Shown here: positions 43,837 through 52,295 of the stretch, piece by piece
How positions within the stretch are numbered: position 1 is the first letter of the stretch
How the letters are laid out: every line of letters begins with the position of its first letter
Origin: Acidobacteriota bacterium
GTDB lineage: Bacteria > Acidobacteriota > Blastocatellia > Pyrinomonadales > Pyrinomonadaceae
Length of the DNA stretch: 64,000 nt
Direction: 5' to 3'
NCBI GenBank assembly: GCA_018269075.1
Contig: JAFDVJ010000005.1
Coordinates: 1-64,000 of the forward strand
Notes under the pieces: model-generated
The model's input: the letters and a program-made list of their open reading frames with translations, nothing else
Database searches by the model: none
Told to the model about the DNA's origin: nothing
Program-made: the position numbers and the translations under genes

Positions 43837-45135
43837 ATGCATATCGCAGTTATCGGAACAGGTTATGTGGGATTGGTGACGGGCGCTTGTTTCGCCGAAT
43901 TCGGCGTCGAAGTGACCTGCGTGGACGTGGACGAGAAAAAGATCGAGGGCCTGAAAAACAATATAATGCCGATTTACGAGCCCGGTCTCGACACGATCGT
44001 CGAAAAAAATTATAAGGCCGGCCGGCTGCATTTCACGACCGACATCAAATCGGCCGTCGAACAGGCGCTGGTCATCTTTCTCGCCGTCGGAACGCCGCCG
44101 AAAGAAGACGGGTCGCCCGATATGAGCTATTACGAACAGGCCGCGAAAAATATCGCCGAGGCGATGAACGGCTATAAAGTGCTCGTCACGAAGTCGACCG
44201 TGCCCGTCGGCACCGGCAAATGGCTCCGCGAATTCGTCACCCGGCACCAGACCACGAAGACCAATTTCGGCGTCGCCTCGAATCCGGAATTCCTTCGCGA
44301 AGGCGCGGCGATCGACGATTTTATGCGGCCCGACCGGGTCGTCGTCGGCAGCAACGAAGAGGACGCGATCGCCATTATGAAGGATCTTTATCGCCCGCTT
44401 TACCTGATCGAAACCCCGATCGTCATCACCTCGCTCGAAGCGGCCGAGCTTATCAAATACGCGGCCAACGCCTTTCTCGCAACCAAAATCACGTTCATCA
44501 ACGAGATCGCCAATCTTTGCGACGCGATCGGCTGCGACGTTCACGACGTCGCCCGCGGAATGGGAATGGACAACCGGATCGGCCGGAAATTCCTGCATCC
44601 GGGCCCGGGTTACGGCGGTTCCTGCTTTCCGAAGGACACGAAAGCCTTCACCAAGGTCGGCGACAAATACGGTGTCGACACCTCGGTTGTCGACGCGGTC
44701 ATCAGCGCCAACGACCGCCAGCGCCAGATGATGCTGCCGAAAATCGAAAAGCTCGTCGGCGATCTCGGCGGCAAGCATATCGGCGTCCTCGGCCTGTCGT
44801 TCAAACCGGAAACCGACGATATGCGCGAATCGCCGGCCACCGACATCATCAAAGAGATGCAGAAGCGCGGCGCGACCGTCAAAGCCTACGATCCGGTCGC
44901 GATGGACGAAGCCAGACACAGCCTGCCCGACATCGAATACGCGACCGATGAATACGACGCGATCAAAGACGCCGACGCGCTCGTCATCATCACGGAATGG
45001 AATCAGTTCCGGGCGCTCGATATGGAAAAGGTCAAGTCTCTGCTCAAAGCGCCGAAGATCGCCGATCTCCGCAACATCTACGAACCGAAGGATATGCGCG
45101 AGCTCGGCTTCGAATATGTCGGCGTCGGCCGGTAA
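43837..45135 (+). CDS. ugd: UDP-glucose 6-dehydrogenase
   Basis: 432-aa cytoplasmic enzyme that oxidises UDP-glucose to UDP-glucuronate with two NAD+. The N-terminal Rossmann motif GTGYVG is at 7-12, followed by the Asp of CVDVDEKKI. The catalytic cysteine lies in GPGYGGSCFPKDT near 258-270, and the C-terminal domain has GLSFKPETDDMRESPA. Full length for the family. Supplies sugar acid precursors for capsule or exopolysaccharide; the following epimerase gene supports that role. It starts a new transcript after the FecR-like pair. Confidence 0.96.
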   Translation: MHIAVIGTGYVGLVTGACFAEFGVEVTCVDVDEKKIEGLKNNIMPIYEPGLDTIVEKNYKAGRLHFTTDIKSAVEQALVIFLAVGTPPKEDGSPDMSYYEQAAKNIAEAMNGYKVLVTKSTVPVGTGKWLREFVTRHQTTKTNFGVASNPEFLREGAAIDDFMRPDRVVVGSNEEDAIAIMKDLYRPLYLIETPIVITSLEAAELIKYAANAFLATKITFINEIANLCDAIGCDVHDVARGMGMDNRIGRKFLHPGPGYGGSCFPKDTKAFTKVGDKYGVDTSVVDAVISANDRQRQMMLPKIEKLVGDLGGKHIGVLGLSFKPETDDMRESPATDIIKEMQKRGATVKAYDPVAMDEARHSLPDIEYATDEYDAIKDADALVIITEWNQFRALDMEKVKSLLKAPKIADLRNIYEPKDMRELGFEYVGVGR

Positions 45136-45247
45136 CCGAAAAATCACATCGATCCGCGGATGAGGGGCGAATTTTTCGCTCCTCATCTTTTTTATCTTTG
45201 GAAAATCTATGGTAATCTGTGTCTTCTCCTATTTCCGATAAAAAATT

Positions 45248-46204
45248 ATGGCAATCACGACAAAAATGCTCGTCACGGGCGGGGCGGGTTTTATCGGTTC
45301 GAACCTCGCGGACGAACTTATCAGACAAGGCGCAAAAGTTTCGATTCTGGATAACCTCTCGACCGGGTTTCGCGAAAATCTCGAGGAAATCCGGGGAGAT
45401 TTCGATTTTATCGAGGGCGATCTGAATGACGACGACGCGCTGCGGAAATCATTGGAAGGCGTCGAGATCGTCTTTCATCAGGCCGCGCTGCCGTCGGTTC
45501 CCCGTTCGGTCGAAGCACCCGTCGAAACGCATCAGGCCTGCGTCAACGGGACATTCAACCTTCTGCTGAAAGCCAAAGAAGCCGGCGCACGGCGCGTGAT
45601 CTACGCGGCCTCGAGCAGCGCCTACGGAGAAACGCTCGTCCTTCCCAAAGTCGAAACGATGCGGCCCGAACCGCTTTCGCCGTATGCCGGCGCCAAGCTG
45701 ATGGGCGAATACTACTGCCAGATCTTCAGCCGCGTTTACGGGCTTGAAACGGTCGCGCTCCGCTATTTCAACGTCTTCGGCCCGCGCCAGAACCCGTCGT
45801 CGCAGTATTCGGGCGTGATCTCGCGGTTTGTCGATGCGCTGATGGGCGGAAAGACGCCGGTGATCTACGGCGACGGCGAAACGTCGCGCGATTTCACCTA
45901 TATCGCCAACGTCGTCGACGCCAACATCAAGGCGTCGCAAACGGCGAACGGCATCGGCGAGGTGATGAACTGCGCCAACGGCGAACGGATCACGCTCAAC
46001 GAGCTGCTCGAAGTCCTCAAAAAAATCACGGGCAAACAGGATGTGAACGCGATCTACGAGCCCGAGCGCGCGGGCGACGTCAAACATTCGCAGGCCGACA
46101 ATTCGCGGGCCGTCGAATGCTTCGGCTACGAAAAGCTCGTCGGTCTCGAAGAAGGACTGATCAAAACGATCGACTGGTGGAAGCAAAGCCGCTTCGCCGC
46201 CTGA
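45248..46204 (+). CDS. NAD-dependent nucleotide-sugar epimerase (GalE/WbpP-like SDR)
   Basis: 318-aa extended short-chain dehydrogenase. The NAD-binding GGAGFIG is at 11-17; the catalytic SSSAYGE serine lies near 120, and Y-x3-K in SPYAGAKLMGEYY near 145-149. NVFGPRQNPSSQYSGVI is typical of the WbpP/GalE branch acting on UDP-N-acetylglucosamine or UDP-glucose and UDP-glucuronate. Together with ugd it could make UDP-galacturonate or related precursors for surface polysaccharide. ATG at 45248 lies 112 bp after ugd. A strong bidirectional terminator follows. Confidence 0.92.
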   Translation: MAITTKMLVTGGAGFIGSNLADELIRQGAKVSILDNLSTGFRENLEEIRGDFDFIEGDLNDDDALRKSLEGVEIVFHQAALPSVPRSVEAPVETHQACVNGTFNLLLKAKEAGARRVIYAASSSAYGETLVLPKVETMRPEPLSPYAGAKLMGEYYCQIFSRVYGLETVALRYFNVFGPRQNPSSQYSGVISRFVDALMGGKTPVIYGDGETSRDFTYIANVVDANIKASQTANGIGEVMNCANGERITLNELLEVLKKITGKQDVNAIYEPERAGDVKHSQADNSRAVECFGYEKLVGLEEGLIKTIDWWKQSRFAA

Positions 46205-46213
46205 AAATGAGCG

Positions 46214-46251
46214 AAAAAAAACGACGGGTCGCGGGCCCGTCGTTTTTTTTT
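46214..46251. terminator. Bidirectional intrinsic terminator
   Basis: ACGACGGG (46221-46228) and CCCGTCGT (46236-46243) form the stem with a 7-nt loop, flanked by an A tract on the left and a run of eight or more T on the right. It serves the epimerase gene on the plus strand and the converging padR gene on the minus strand. Confidence 0.92.
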
Positions 46252-46269
46252 GTTTCCGATCGAGAAAAA

Positions 46270-46764
46270 TCAGGATTCGGCGAGGATCGAGTAAATCTCG
46301 CGCCGGGCCCGGTTGACGATCTCGGCGATCCGCCGGATCGTCTCTTCGTCGCCGTCGCGCACGCCGTCCATCGCGGCCGCGCCGAGCTTCATCAGCGATT
46401 TGCGCATCTCGAAAGCCTGGACCATTTTCGGCGGCGCTTCGAACGGCGTTCCGCCGCGTTCTTCGAGCAGTCTGAGGCCCTCCTCGGTGATCGTGTAAAC
46501 CTTTTTGCCCTCGATCTGCTCGCTCGTCAGAAAACCGCCTTCTTCGAGCATCTGAAGCGTCGGGTAGACCGATCCCGGGCTCGGCCGGTAGCCGCCGCTC
46601 CTTTTCTCAAGTTCGCTGATGATCTCGTATCCGTGCCGCGGAGTCTCCTTTAAGATCTCCAACAGATGATACTTGATATCGCCGCGCCGCATCCGCATAA
46701 ATTCACCTCTTCCGCCCGGGCCGCAGCCGCCGCGTCCCATTTTCATAAAATGTCTTCCGAACAT
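46270..46764 (-). CDS. PadR-family transcriptional regulator
   Basis: 164 aa. A glycine/arginine-rich N-terminal tail (MGRGGCGPGGRGEF) precedes the PadR winged helix (about 28-105: LLEILKETPRHGYEIISELE, GSVYPTLQMLEEGGFL, KKVYTITEEGLRLLEE). A helical C-terminal segment forms the dimer arm. GTGAGG precedes ATG 46764. The MATE efflux gene is divergent, 366 bp away; PadR proteins commonly control neighbouring drug exporters, so repression of the MATE gene and of itself is inferred. Confidence 0.93.
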   Translation of the reverse strand: MFGRHFMKMGRGGCGPGGRGEFMRMRRGDIKYHLLEILKETPRHGYEIISELEKRSGGYRPSPGSVYPTLQMLEEGGFLTSEQIEGKKVYTITEEGLRLLEERGGTPFEAPPKMVQAFEMRKSLMKLGAAAMDGVRDGDEETIRRIAEIVNRARREIYSILAES

Positions 46765-46828
46765 ATATTTTTACCTCACAATAATTCTTTTTTCAATGAA
46801 AACGATTTTTCATCTCGTTATCTTAATA

Positions 46829-46856
46829 AGTATCACGATATATCGGAATAGGTCAA
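46829..46856 (-). promoter_or_regulatory. padR promoter with palindrome in the spacer
   Basis: On the minus strand TTGACC (46856-46851), 16 bp, GATACT (46834-46829). The spacer contains the perfect palindrome CGATATATCG (46836-46845), within the wider TATC-ACGATATATCGGAATA frame. This is a natural autoregulatory site. No clear -35/-10 pair was found for the divergent MATE gene. Confidence 0.55.
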
Positions 46857-47068
46857 GTAAAGTTTTGTAAAGCCGTTTTCGGCCGATCGGCCCATCCGCC
46901 GGCACCTTTTGAAACCCTGTTATTTTTTCGATTCTGCCGATTTTCTTTCGCCCCCGAATACGAGATAATGGAATCACAAAAACCGTTTTGAATAAATATA
47001 GGTGCAGTAAGATTTCCTGCTCGACTGGTTTAATTGTGGCAGTCAAACAATTTGTTTTAATTTCGAGC

Positions 47069-47101
47069 AATCCGAAATCCGAAATCCGAAATCCGAAATC
47101 G
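47069..47101 (+). repeat. ATCCGAA heptamer array upstream of MATE gene
   Basis: Four and a half copies of ATCCGAA, 30 bp before the MATE start codon. The reverse-complement array lies just after the MATE stop codon (48584-48610), so the gene is bracketed by inverted copies about 1.5 kb apart. Confidence 0.92.
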
Positions 47102-47130
47102 GCATAGTTCGGTTTATCAACAGCATAATT

Positions 47131-48567
47131 ATGGCTTTCCCGAAAACGAAAGCGGCCGACGAGAAATCCGCCGGGCCGAAGTACGACCGTTCGATCATCG
47201 AGGGCTCGCTCGGCAAGGCGGTCTGGAAGATCGCCGCGCCGACGGTGATCGCGAACATCTTTGCCGGGATGCAGGGGCTGATCGACCATATCATCGTCGG
47301 CAACGTCGTCGGCTATCAGGGCAACGCGGCGATCGGCGTGAGCTGGCAGATTTTTCTCGTCGTCGTCGTTTTCATCTCCTCGATCGACATCGGCAAAAAC
47401 ATTCTCGTCGCCCGGTTCGTCGGCGCGGGCGAGACCGACAAGGTCAACCGGACGGTTTATCAGGGATTGCTGACGACCGTCTTCATCGCGCTCGCCGTCA
47501 TCGCGCCGCTCGGTTTTCTGATCGCTCCGCTGCTTCTGAATCTCGTCAACGCTGCGCCGGGCGTGCAGGCGCAGGCGCTTCCCTACCTGCGGATAATGTT
47601 CTCCTTCAGCCTCGGCATAATGATCTATTTTCTGTGCAGCGGCGCGCTCCGGGCGGCCGGCGACGCCAAGACGCCGATGGTGCTCGGGCTGGTGATGACG
47701 GGGCTCAACATCATTTTTAATCTCGTCCTGATCCGCGGGCTCGGGCCGATTCCGGGTTTCGGCGTGATGGGCTCGGCGATGGGTTTCTGTCTCGCTTCGG
47801 GTTCGGTGGCGATCTATTCGCTTTACAAATTATGGAGCGGCGGCTGGGTCGTCACGATCCGCAACCGCAACGGCTACGCGCCCGACTGGAAGACGATCCG
47901 CCAGCTTTTCAAGTTCGGCCTGCCGGCGGGCTTTCAGGGCATCGCGATGAACGTCGGCGGCGTCCTGCTGCTCTCGTTCATCGGTTCGCTGGCGGCGAGC
48001 GCGGCGGCGCAGGCGGCTTATGCCGTCGCCTATTCGCAGCTTTTCTCGCTGATCACCTGGACCTCGGTCGGGCTGCTCGGCGCGGCCGCCGCCGTCGCCG
48101 GCCAGAATCTCGGCGCCGAACAGCCCGAACGCGCCCGCGAAGCCGTCCAGACCGCCGCCCGTTACGGATTTTTCGGGGCCGCCTTCGTCGGTTTCTTTTT
48201 CTTCTTTTTTCCCGAACCGCTGCTCGGTCTTTTCGGGATGAACGACGCGAACGCCGTCGCGATCGGAGTTTCGCTCCTGCGGGTGCTGAGCGTCTCGGGC
48301 ATCTTCGTCTCGGTCGCGATGACCTACACCGGCGGACTGCAGGGCACCGGCGACACGAAAAGCCCGCTTTTCATCTCGCTCGTTTCGCAGCTCGCCGTCC
48401 CGCTCGGAATCTGTTTCTTGGTCCGGCAGACGATCGGGCTCGAACCGCTGTATATCTGGCTCGCGATTCTGGCCGGCCACGTCACGCGCTGCCTGCTCAG
48501 CGTCTGGCGCTTCCGGCAGGGCAAATGGCGGCACATCAAAGTCGACCTCGAGACGACGCAGAGCTGA
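47131..48567 (+). CDS. MATE-family efflux transporter
   Basis: 478-aa inner-membrane antiporter with about 12 hydrophobic segments in two halves (residues about 28-240 and 260-460). The first half begins LGKAVWKIAAPTVIANIFAGMQGLIDHIIVG, and the GALRAAGDAKTPM and GTGDTKSPLFISL segments after helices 5 and 11 are the typical MATE repeats. Exports cationic drugs or toxic metabolites using a sodium or proton gradient. Divergent from padR. Heptamer arrays stand at both ends of the gene. No clear ribosome-binding site is seen before ATG 47131. Confidence 0.93.
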   Translation: MAFPKTKAADEKSAGPKYDRSIIEGSLGKAVWKIAAPTVIANIFAGMQGLIDHIIVGNVVGYQGNAAIGVSWQIFLVVVVFISSIDIGKNILVARFVGAGETDKVNRTVYQGLLTTVFIALAVIAPLGFLIAPLLLNLVNAAPGVQAQALPYLRIMFSFSLGIMIYFLCSGALRAAGDAKTPMVLGLVMTGLNIIFNLVLIRGLGPIPGFGVMGSAMGFCLASGSVAIYSLYKLWSGGWVVTIRNRNGYAPDWKTIRQLFKFGLPAGFQGIAMNVGGVLLLSFIGSLAASAAAQAAYAVAYSQLFSLITWTSVGLLGAAAAVAGQNLGAEQPERAREAVQTAARYGFFGAAFVGFFFFFFPEPLLGLFGMNDANAVAIGVSLLRVLSVSGIFVSVAMTYTGGLQGTGDTKSPLFISLVSQLAVPLGICFLVRQTIGLEPLYIWLAILAGHVTRCLLSVWRFRQGKWRHIKVDLETTQS

Positions 48568-48583
48568 CGAACCGAAACGATTG

Positions 48584-48610
48584 CGGATTTCGGATTTCGG
48601 ATTTCGGATT
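48584..48610 (+). repeat. CGGATTT heptamer array downstream of MATE gene
   Basis: Four copies of CGGATTT, 17 bp after the MATE stop codon. Exact reverse complement of the array at 47069-47101. A shared transcript would allow long-range pairing of its ends. Confidence 0.92.
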
Positions 48611-48739
48611 GGTCCGGACAACTGAGGGGTAATCTTCCCCGAAAACTGCATCACCACCCAAACGGACGGTGATCGCCGCCTTTTTTTCGGGTTTAATGTT
48701 AACTATCCGCCGGCCGCGAAATTCATTTTTCGAAAGCTG

Positions 48740-49111
48740 ATGGGGCTGATTGTTGAGAAAACTATGATTTTACGTTTTGAATGTGAAGGAATTTTTATCG
48801 AAGAGACCGATCTCGACGTTTTGATCGTCGGTTTTCACGCCGATGAGGAATATTTCGTGATCCAGCAGAGTCTCGATATCGAAAACGCGGTTTACCATAT
48901 CGAACGCGACGACCAGTCGTACGGCGGTTACGGCGGCGTCGACCGGATCGCGCTGACCCGCGACCGGCTGGAAGTAACTTTGAACGAAACCGGCAGGAAA
49001 AATCTGCAGCGCGACGGCGTCGAGATCGATTTCGAAACCGACGACGAAACCTATCGACAGCTGGTCGAAAAACTGGTCCTGATTTTCGGGGAGAGGCTGT
49101 CCGTCGATTAA
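48740..49111 (+). CDS. Imm10-like immunity-family protein
   Basis: 123 aa, or 115 if the second ATG at 48764 is used. The pattern YFVIQQSLD, then SYGGYGGVDRIALTRDRLEVTL, an acidic VEIDFETDDETYRQL and a final hydrophobic LVLIFGERL resembles the Imm10 family of small immunity proteins. No signal peptide or membrane segment. No polymorphic toxin gene is visible next to it, so it would be an orphan, or a household member of a wider fold family. Assignment rests on pattern recall only. Confidence 0.55.
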   Translation: MGLIVEKTMILRFECEGIFIEETDLDVLIVGFHADEEYFVIQQSLDIENAVYHIERDDQSYGGYGGVDRIALTRDRLEVTLNETGRKNLQRDGVEIDFETDDETYRQLVEKLVLIFGERLSVD

Positions 49112-49186
49112 CCCGACCGTTGCCGGCCGGAAAACGGTTTGCCGATATGGTTCACCGCCGAAGCGAACCGCGCGATTTTCGGAACA

Positions 49187-50683
49187 TCAGGGCGCCGGTT
49201 TTAATTTCACATCTTTCAGAATCACCCGCCAGCCGTCTTCCGGAATCGATCCGACCGGCATTTCCCGGCCGAAAAGCGGCAGACCGTCGGTCGTGAGAAC
49301 GAGCAGGCCGCGCCGCTGGTTGGCGCGTTTCGCCCGGCGCTCGAGAAAGTAAACCCCGCCGTAGTAAAGACGGTCGAACCGGAAACCGCCGAGCGAGTTC
49401 GCGATCCGGCCCGTCCGGACGTTATCCGCCGCGTCGGTCAGCAGCAGCAGCTGCCCGCTCGAACGATTGGTGTTTTCAAAGCCGCCGAAGCCGATTTCGG
49501 CGATAAAACCCGATGCCGCATACTCGTAGGCCCCGACGTCGACGGTTGTCCCGGCGAGCCGGAGGCTGTTGCCGCGCTGATCGACGATCAGCCGCGGAAG
49601 CAGCGGGATCGGCGACGGGCAGCTTCCGTCATAAACGCATCGATTGCCGTGGTCGATCGCCGGGCTGCCGTCGAGCAGAGCGCGCGTTTCGGTCGGGCCG
49701 CCGTTCGGCGAAAGCGGCCCGAGACGCGGGTCGATCGCGTTGTTGAGGCTGACCTGATCGTTGTTGACGCCGTTCGTCAGGCCGGTCGTATTGCGCGCGT
49801 CGGCGATCAGATTGCTGCCGTAGGAGGTGAAAGCGCCGGCAAGCGAGCCGGAAACGGGAGCGTCGTCGGGTCCGACGAGCGTGTTCAGAAGCGCGCTCGT
49901 CGCGCCGCCTGCGCCGACGAGGCTCGCGCCGGAATTGGCGGCCGTGTTGTGGCTGATCGTGGCGTTGACGAGCAGCAGACTGCCGGCGTTATAGACCGCG
50001 CCGCCGGCGGCCGCCGAATTTTCCGTGAGGGTCGAATTCTCGAACGAAACGCTGCCGGACGGATCCGCGTAAACGCCGCCGCCGTTGGCGAGCGCCGTGT
50101 TGCCCCGGATCAACGTGCGCGACGCTTTGACCGTGCCCGCGGTAAAGATGCCGCCGCCGCGCGCGGCCGAATTGTTCGCGACGACGAGTTCCAAGAGCGC
50201 CAGCGTGTTGCCGGCACTATTGTAGATCGCGCCGCCGTCGCCGTCGGGCAGATTTCCGTTTTCGATACGCATTCCCCGCAGCGTCAGAAGCGGGCCGGCG
50301 TTCGACGCGAAATTGAAAACCCGGAAGTTCGGCGTCCCCGGAGCCGGACTGCGGCGGACGGTCAGCCGCTGCGCGCCCGGCCCGGCGATGTAAACGGCCG
50401 ACGTCACCGGAAGCTCGCCGAGCGTCAGATCGATCGTCGAAAACGAGCCGAGCGCGAAATTCACCCCGTCCATCAGCGGCGCGGCGCCGGACTCTTCGAG
50501 CGCCGCCCGGAGCGTACACCGGCCGGCCGCGTCGGCACAGAAGCCGTCGCCGGCGTTCGCGTCGTGAGTGTCGCCGTTGTCATTGACGGTCAGGAGCTTC
50601 GCATCCTGTGCGCGGACGCCGAGGACGATCGAAAGAGTAAGAAAAATCAGGATCAAAATGATCGGACGGTTTGAGTTTTTCAT
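49187..50683 (-). CDS. CSLREA-domain secreted protein, parallel beta-helix, choice-of-anchor Q
   Basis: 498 aa with a signal peptide (1-25, GVRAQ). A CSLREA-type motif follows (VNDNGDTHDANAGDGFC then GRCTLRAALEES, about 33-67). Then come right-handed beta-helix repeats (about 110-290: GGAIYNSAGN, GGGIFTAGT, GGGVYADPSG, GGAVYNAGS). The choice-of-anchor Q segment GPLSPNGGPTETRALLDGSPAIDHGN is near 320-345, ending INGAYE-like DVGAYEYA. The last 100 residues form a separate beta domain. Likely a surface-exposed adhesin or polysaccharide-binding protein. Converges with the Imm10-like gene. Confidence 0.88.
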   Translation of the reverse strand: MKNSNRPIILILIFLTLSIVLGVRAQDAKLLTVNDNGDTHDANAGDGFCADAAGRCTLRAALEESGAAPLMDGVNFALGSFSTIDLTLGELPVTSAVYIAGPGAQRLTVRRSPAPGTPNFRVFNFASNAGPLLTLRGMRIENGNLPDGDGGAIYNSAGNTLALLELVVANNSAARGGGIFTAGTVKASRTLIRGNTALANGGGVYADPSGSVSFENSTLTENSAAAGGAVYNAGSLLLVNATISHNTAANSGASLVGAGGATSALLNTLVGPDDAPVSGSLAGAFTSYGSNLIADARNTTGLTNGVNNDQVSLNNAIDPRLGPLSPNGGPTETRALLDGSPAIDHGNRCVYDGSCPSPIPLLPRLIVDQRGNSLRLAGTTVDVGAYEYAASGFIAEIGFGGFENTNRSSGQLLLLTDAADNVRTGRIANSLGGFRFDRLYYGGVYFLERRAKRANQRRGLLVLTTDGLPLFGREMPVGSIPEDGWRVILKDVKLKPAP

Positions 50684-50968
50684 AAATTATGAGAATCGCT
50701 TTCTGAGTGTTCATCAACCGGCGGCCCGATGTTTCCGGGCTTTGCCGAACCAAACTCGATCGGCCGGCTCCAAAGACTTCGAGCCGCTCGAAAATTCGTT
50801 TTTTCACTTACCGTTTTTTTAGTTGCCGCTTTCCGGGCGTGAGTTGCCGGACGGGAAAAATTAAATTGGCGGCGGAATTTTACTTAAATGGCGAACCGGC
50901 ACGGATGAGTTCATAAGAATCTTCCGCGCGGTCCGCCGCATCTTTGGCTCTTGTCGAAACCGCCGCTT
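50684..50968 (-). other. Intergenic region with a two-part hairpin upstream of the CSLREA gene
   Basis: 285 bp. CGGC (50719-50722) pairs with GCCG (50744-50747) and GCCCG (50724-50728) with CGGGC (50736-50740), forming a stacked hairpin about 35 nt before the CSLREA start codon. The minus strand contains GGCAAAGCCC, reminiscent of part of a c-di-GMP-I riboswitch, but other required elements are not seen. No gene is supported here. Confidence 0.4.
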
Positions 50969-52015
50969 TTAGTCTTCGAACTGCTTTCGCAGGCTTTCCG
51001 TGTAGGGCGCGCGGGCGACGCCTTTTTCGGTGATGATCGCCGTCACGAGCTCGTTCGGCGTGACGTCGAACGCGTAATTCGTGACGCTGATGCCCTCGGG
51101 CGCGAGCCGGACGTCCTTGACGTGCGTGATCTCACGCTCGTCGCGCTCCTCGATCGGGATCGAATCGCCGGTCGGGCAGTCGAGATCGACCGTCGACAGC
51201 GGCGCGGCGACGTAGAACGGGATGTTGTGACGCCGCGCGAGCACGGCGACCATATAGGTGCCGATCTTGTTGGCGACGTCGCCGTTGGCGGCGATCCGGT
51301 CCGAACCGACGACGACCGCCTGGATCTGGCCTTTTTTCATCAGATGGCCGCTCATATTGTCGGTGATCAGCGTCACCGGGATGTCGTCCTCGTGAAGTTC
51401 CCACGCGGTCAGCCGCGCGCCCTGCAGGTAGGGCCGCGTCTCGTCGGCGACGACCGCGACCGATTTGCCCTGTTTGACCGCGCCGCGGATGACGCCGAGC
51501 GCCGTTCCCCAGACGCCGCCGGTCGCGAGCGCGCCGGCGTTGCAGTGGGTCAGCACGGTCGAATCGTTCTCGATCAGCTCGCCGCCGAATTCGGCGATCA
51601 GGCGCTGCGATTCGATGTCTTCGTCGTGGATCGCCTTCGCGTCGTCGAGCAGGATCTGTTTGATCTCCTCGATCGATTTCCCGTCCGCCTTCGCCCGCTG
51701 AAACGTGCGCTTCATCCGGTCGATCGCCCAGAACAAGTTGACGGCCGTCGGGCGAGTTTTCGCCAGCACTTCGCCGATATAATCGATCTCGTCCTCGAAA
51801 TCGGTCAGGTCCATCCCGACGAACTGCCGCGCGCCGAGCGCGACGCCGTAGGCCGCCGAAACGCCGATCGCCGGCGCACCGCGGACGACCATCTCCTTGA
51901 TGCCCATCGCGACATCGTTATAAGTCCTCAAAGTCAGCCATTTTTCCTCGGTCGGCAGCAGCCGCTGATCGAGCATCAGGACGCCCTCGTCCGACCATTT
52001 CACGGGTATAATCAT
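50969..52015 (-). CDS. mtnA: S-methyl-5-thioribose-1-phosphate isomerase
   Basis: 348-aa cytoplasmic enzyme of the methionine salvage pathway, converting methylthioribose-1-phosphate to methylthioribulose-1-phosphate. The catalytic cysteine lies in THCNAGALATGG near 157 and the catalytic aspartate in VVGSDRIAANGDVANKIGTY near 238; VVRGAPAIGVSAAYG and TGDSIPIEER are further family hallmarks separating it from eIF2B subunits. Full length. No other methionine salvage genes are in this window, so it stands alone. Heptamer arrays occupy the region upstream of its start. Confidence 0.95.
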   Translation of the reverse strand: MIIPVKWSDEGVLMLDQRLLPTEEKWLTLRTYNDVAMGIKEMVVRGAPAIGVSAAYGVALGARQFVGMDLTDFEDEIDYIGEVLAKTRPTAVNLFWAIDRMKRTFQRAKADGKSIEEIKQILLDDAKAIHDEDIESQRLIAEFGGELIENDSTVLTHCNAGALATGGVWGTALGVIRGAVKQGKSVAVVADETRPYLQGARLTAWELHEDDIPVTLITDNMSGHLMKKGQIQAVVVGSDRIAANGDVANKIGTYMVAVLARRHNIPFYVAAPLSTVDLDCPTGDSIPIEERDEREITHVKDVRLAPEGISVTNYAFDVTPNELVTAIITEKGVARAPYTESLRKQFED

Positions 52016-52040
52016 TTGCTAATCGTTCCTCTTGGTAAAA

Positions 52041-52087
52041 AAGTCTTGAGTCTTAAGTCTTTAGTCTTAAGACTTAAGTCTTGAGTC
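52041..52087 (-). repeat. AGTCTTR heptamer array upstream of mtnA
   Basis: Four copies of AGTCTTN followed immediately by ACTTAAG-TCTTGAG, so the array is self-complementary around AGTCTTAAGACTT. It begins 25 bp upstream of the mtnA ATG. The same 7-mer builds the arrays at 59337 and 61623. Confidence 0.88.
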
Positions 52088-52133
52088 GTCGGAATCGTCT
52101 ATCGAATACCGAAAGTTCGCCCCTTCGAAAAAC

Positions 52134-52186
52134 AATCCGAAATCCGAAATCCGAAATCCGAAATCGACATAATCCGAAATCGACAT
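52134..52186. repeat. ATCCGAA heptamer array in the mtnA/DoxX-like divergent region
   Basis: Five copies of ATCCGAA, then ATCGACAT-AATCCGAA-ATCGACAT, a nested direct repeat of AATCCGAAATCGACAT. No inverted arm nearby. It shares its unit with arrays at 13270, 47069, 48584 and 60690. Confidence 0.9.
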
Positions 52187-52295
52187 GAAATAGAATCTTA
52201 CGGAAAAACGGCGCGGCAAACAAGATTGGTGAAACTATTTTCCCTCGATTGCGCGTTAAATAACGGGAAGATCAAAAACGGGAGCCTGAAATTTA

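Noticed and set aside
50719-50747. c-di-GMP-I riboswitch
   Set aside because: Only a GCAAAGCC-like piece and one hairpin are visible; the second domain and tetraloop receptor are missing.
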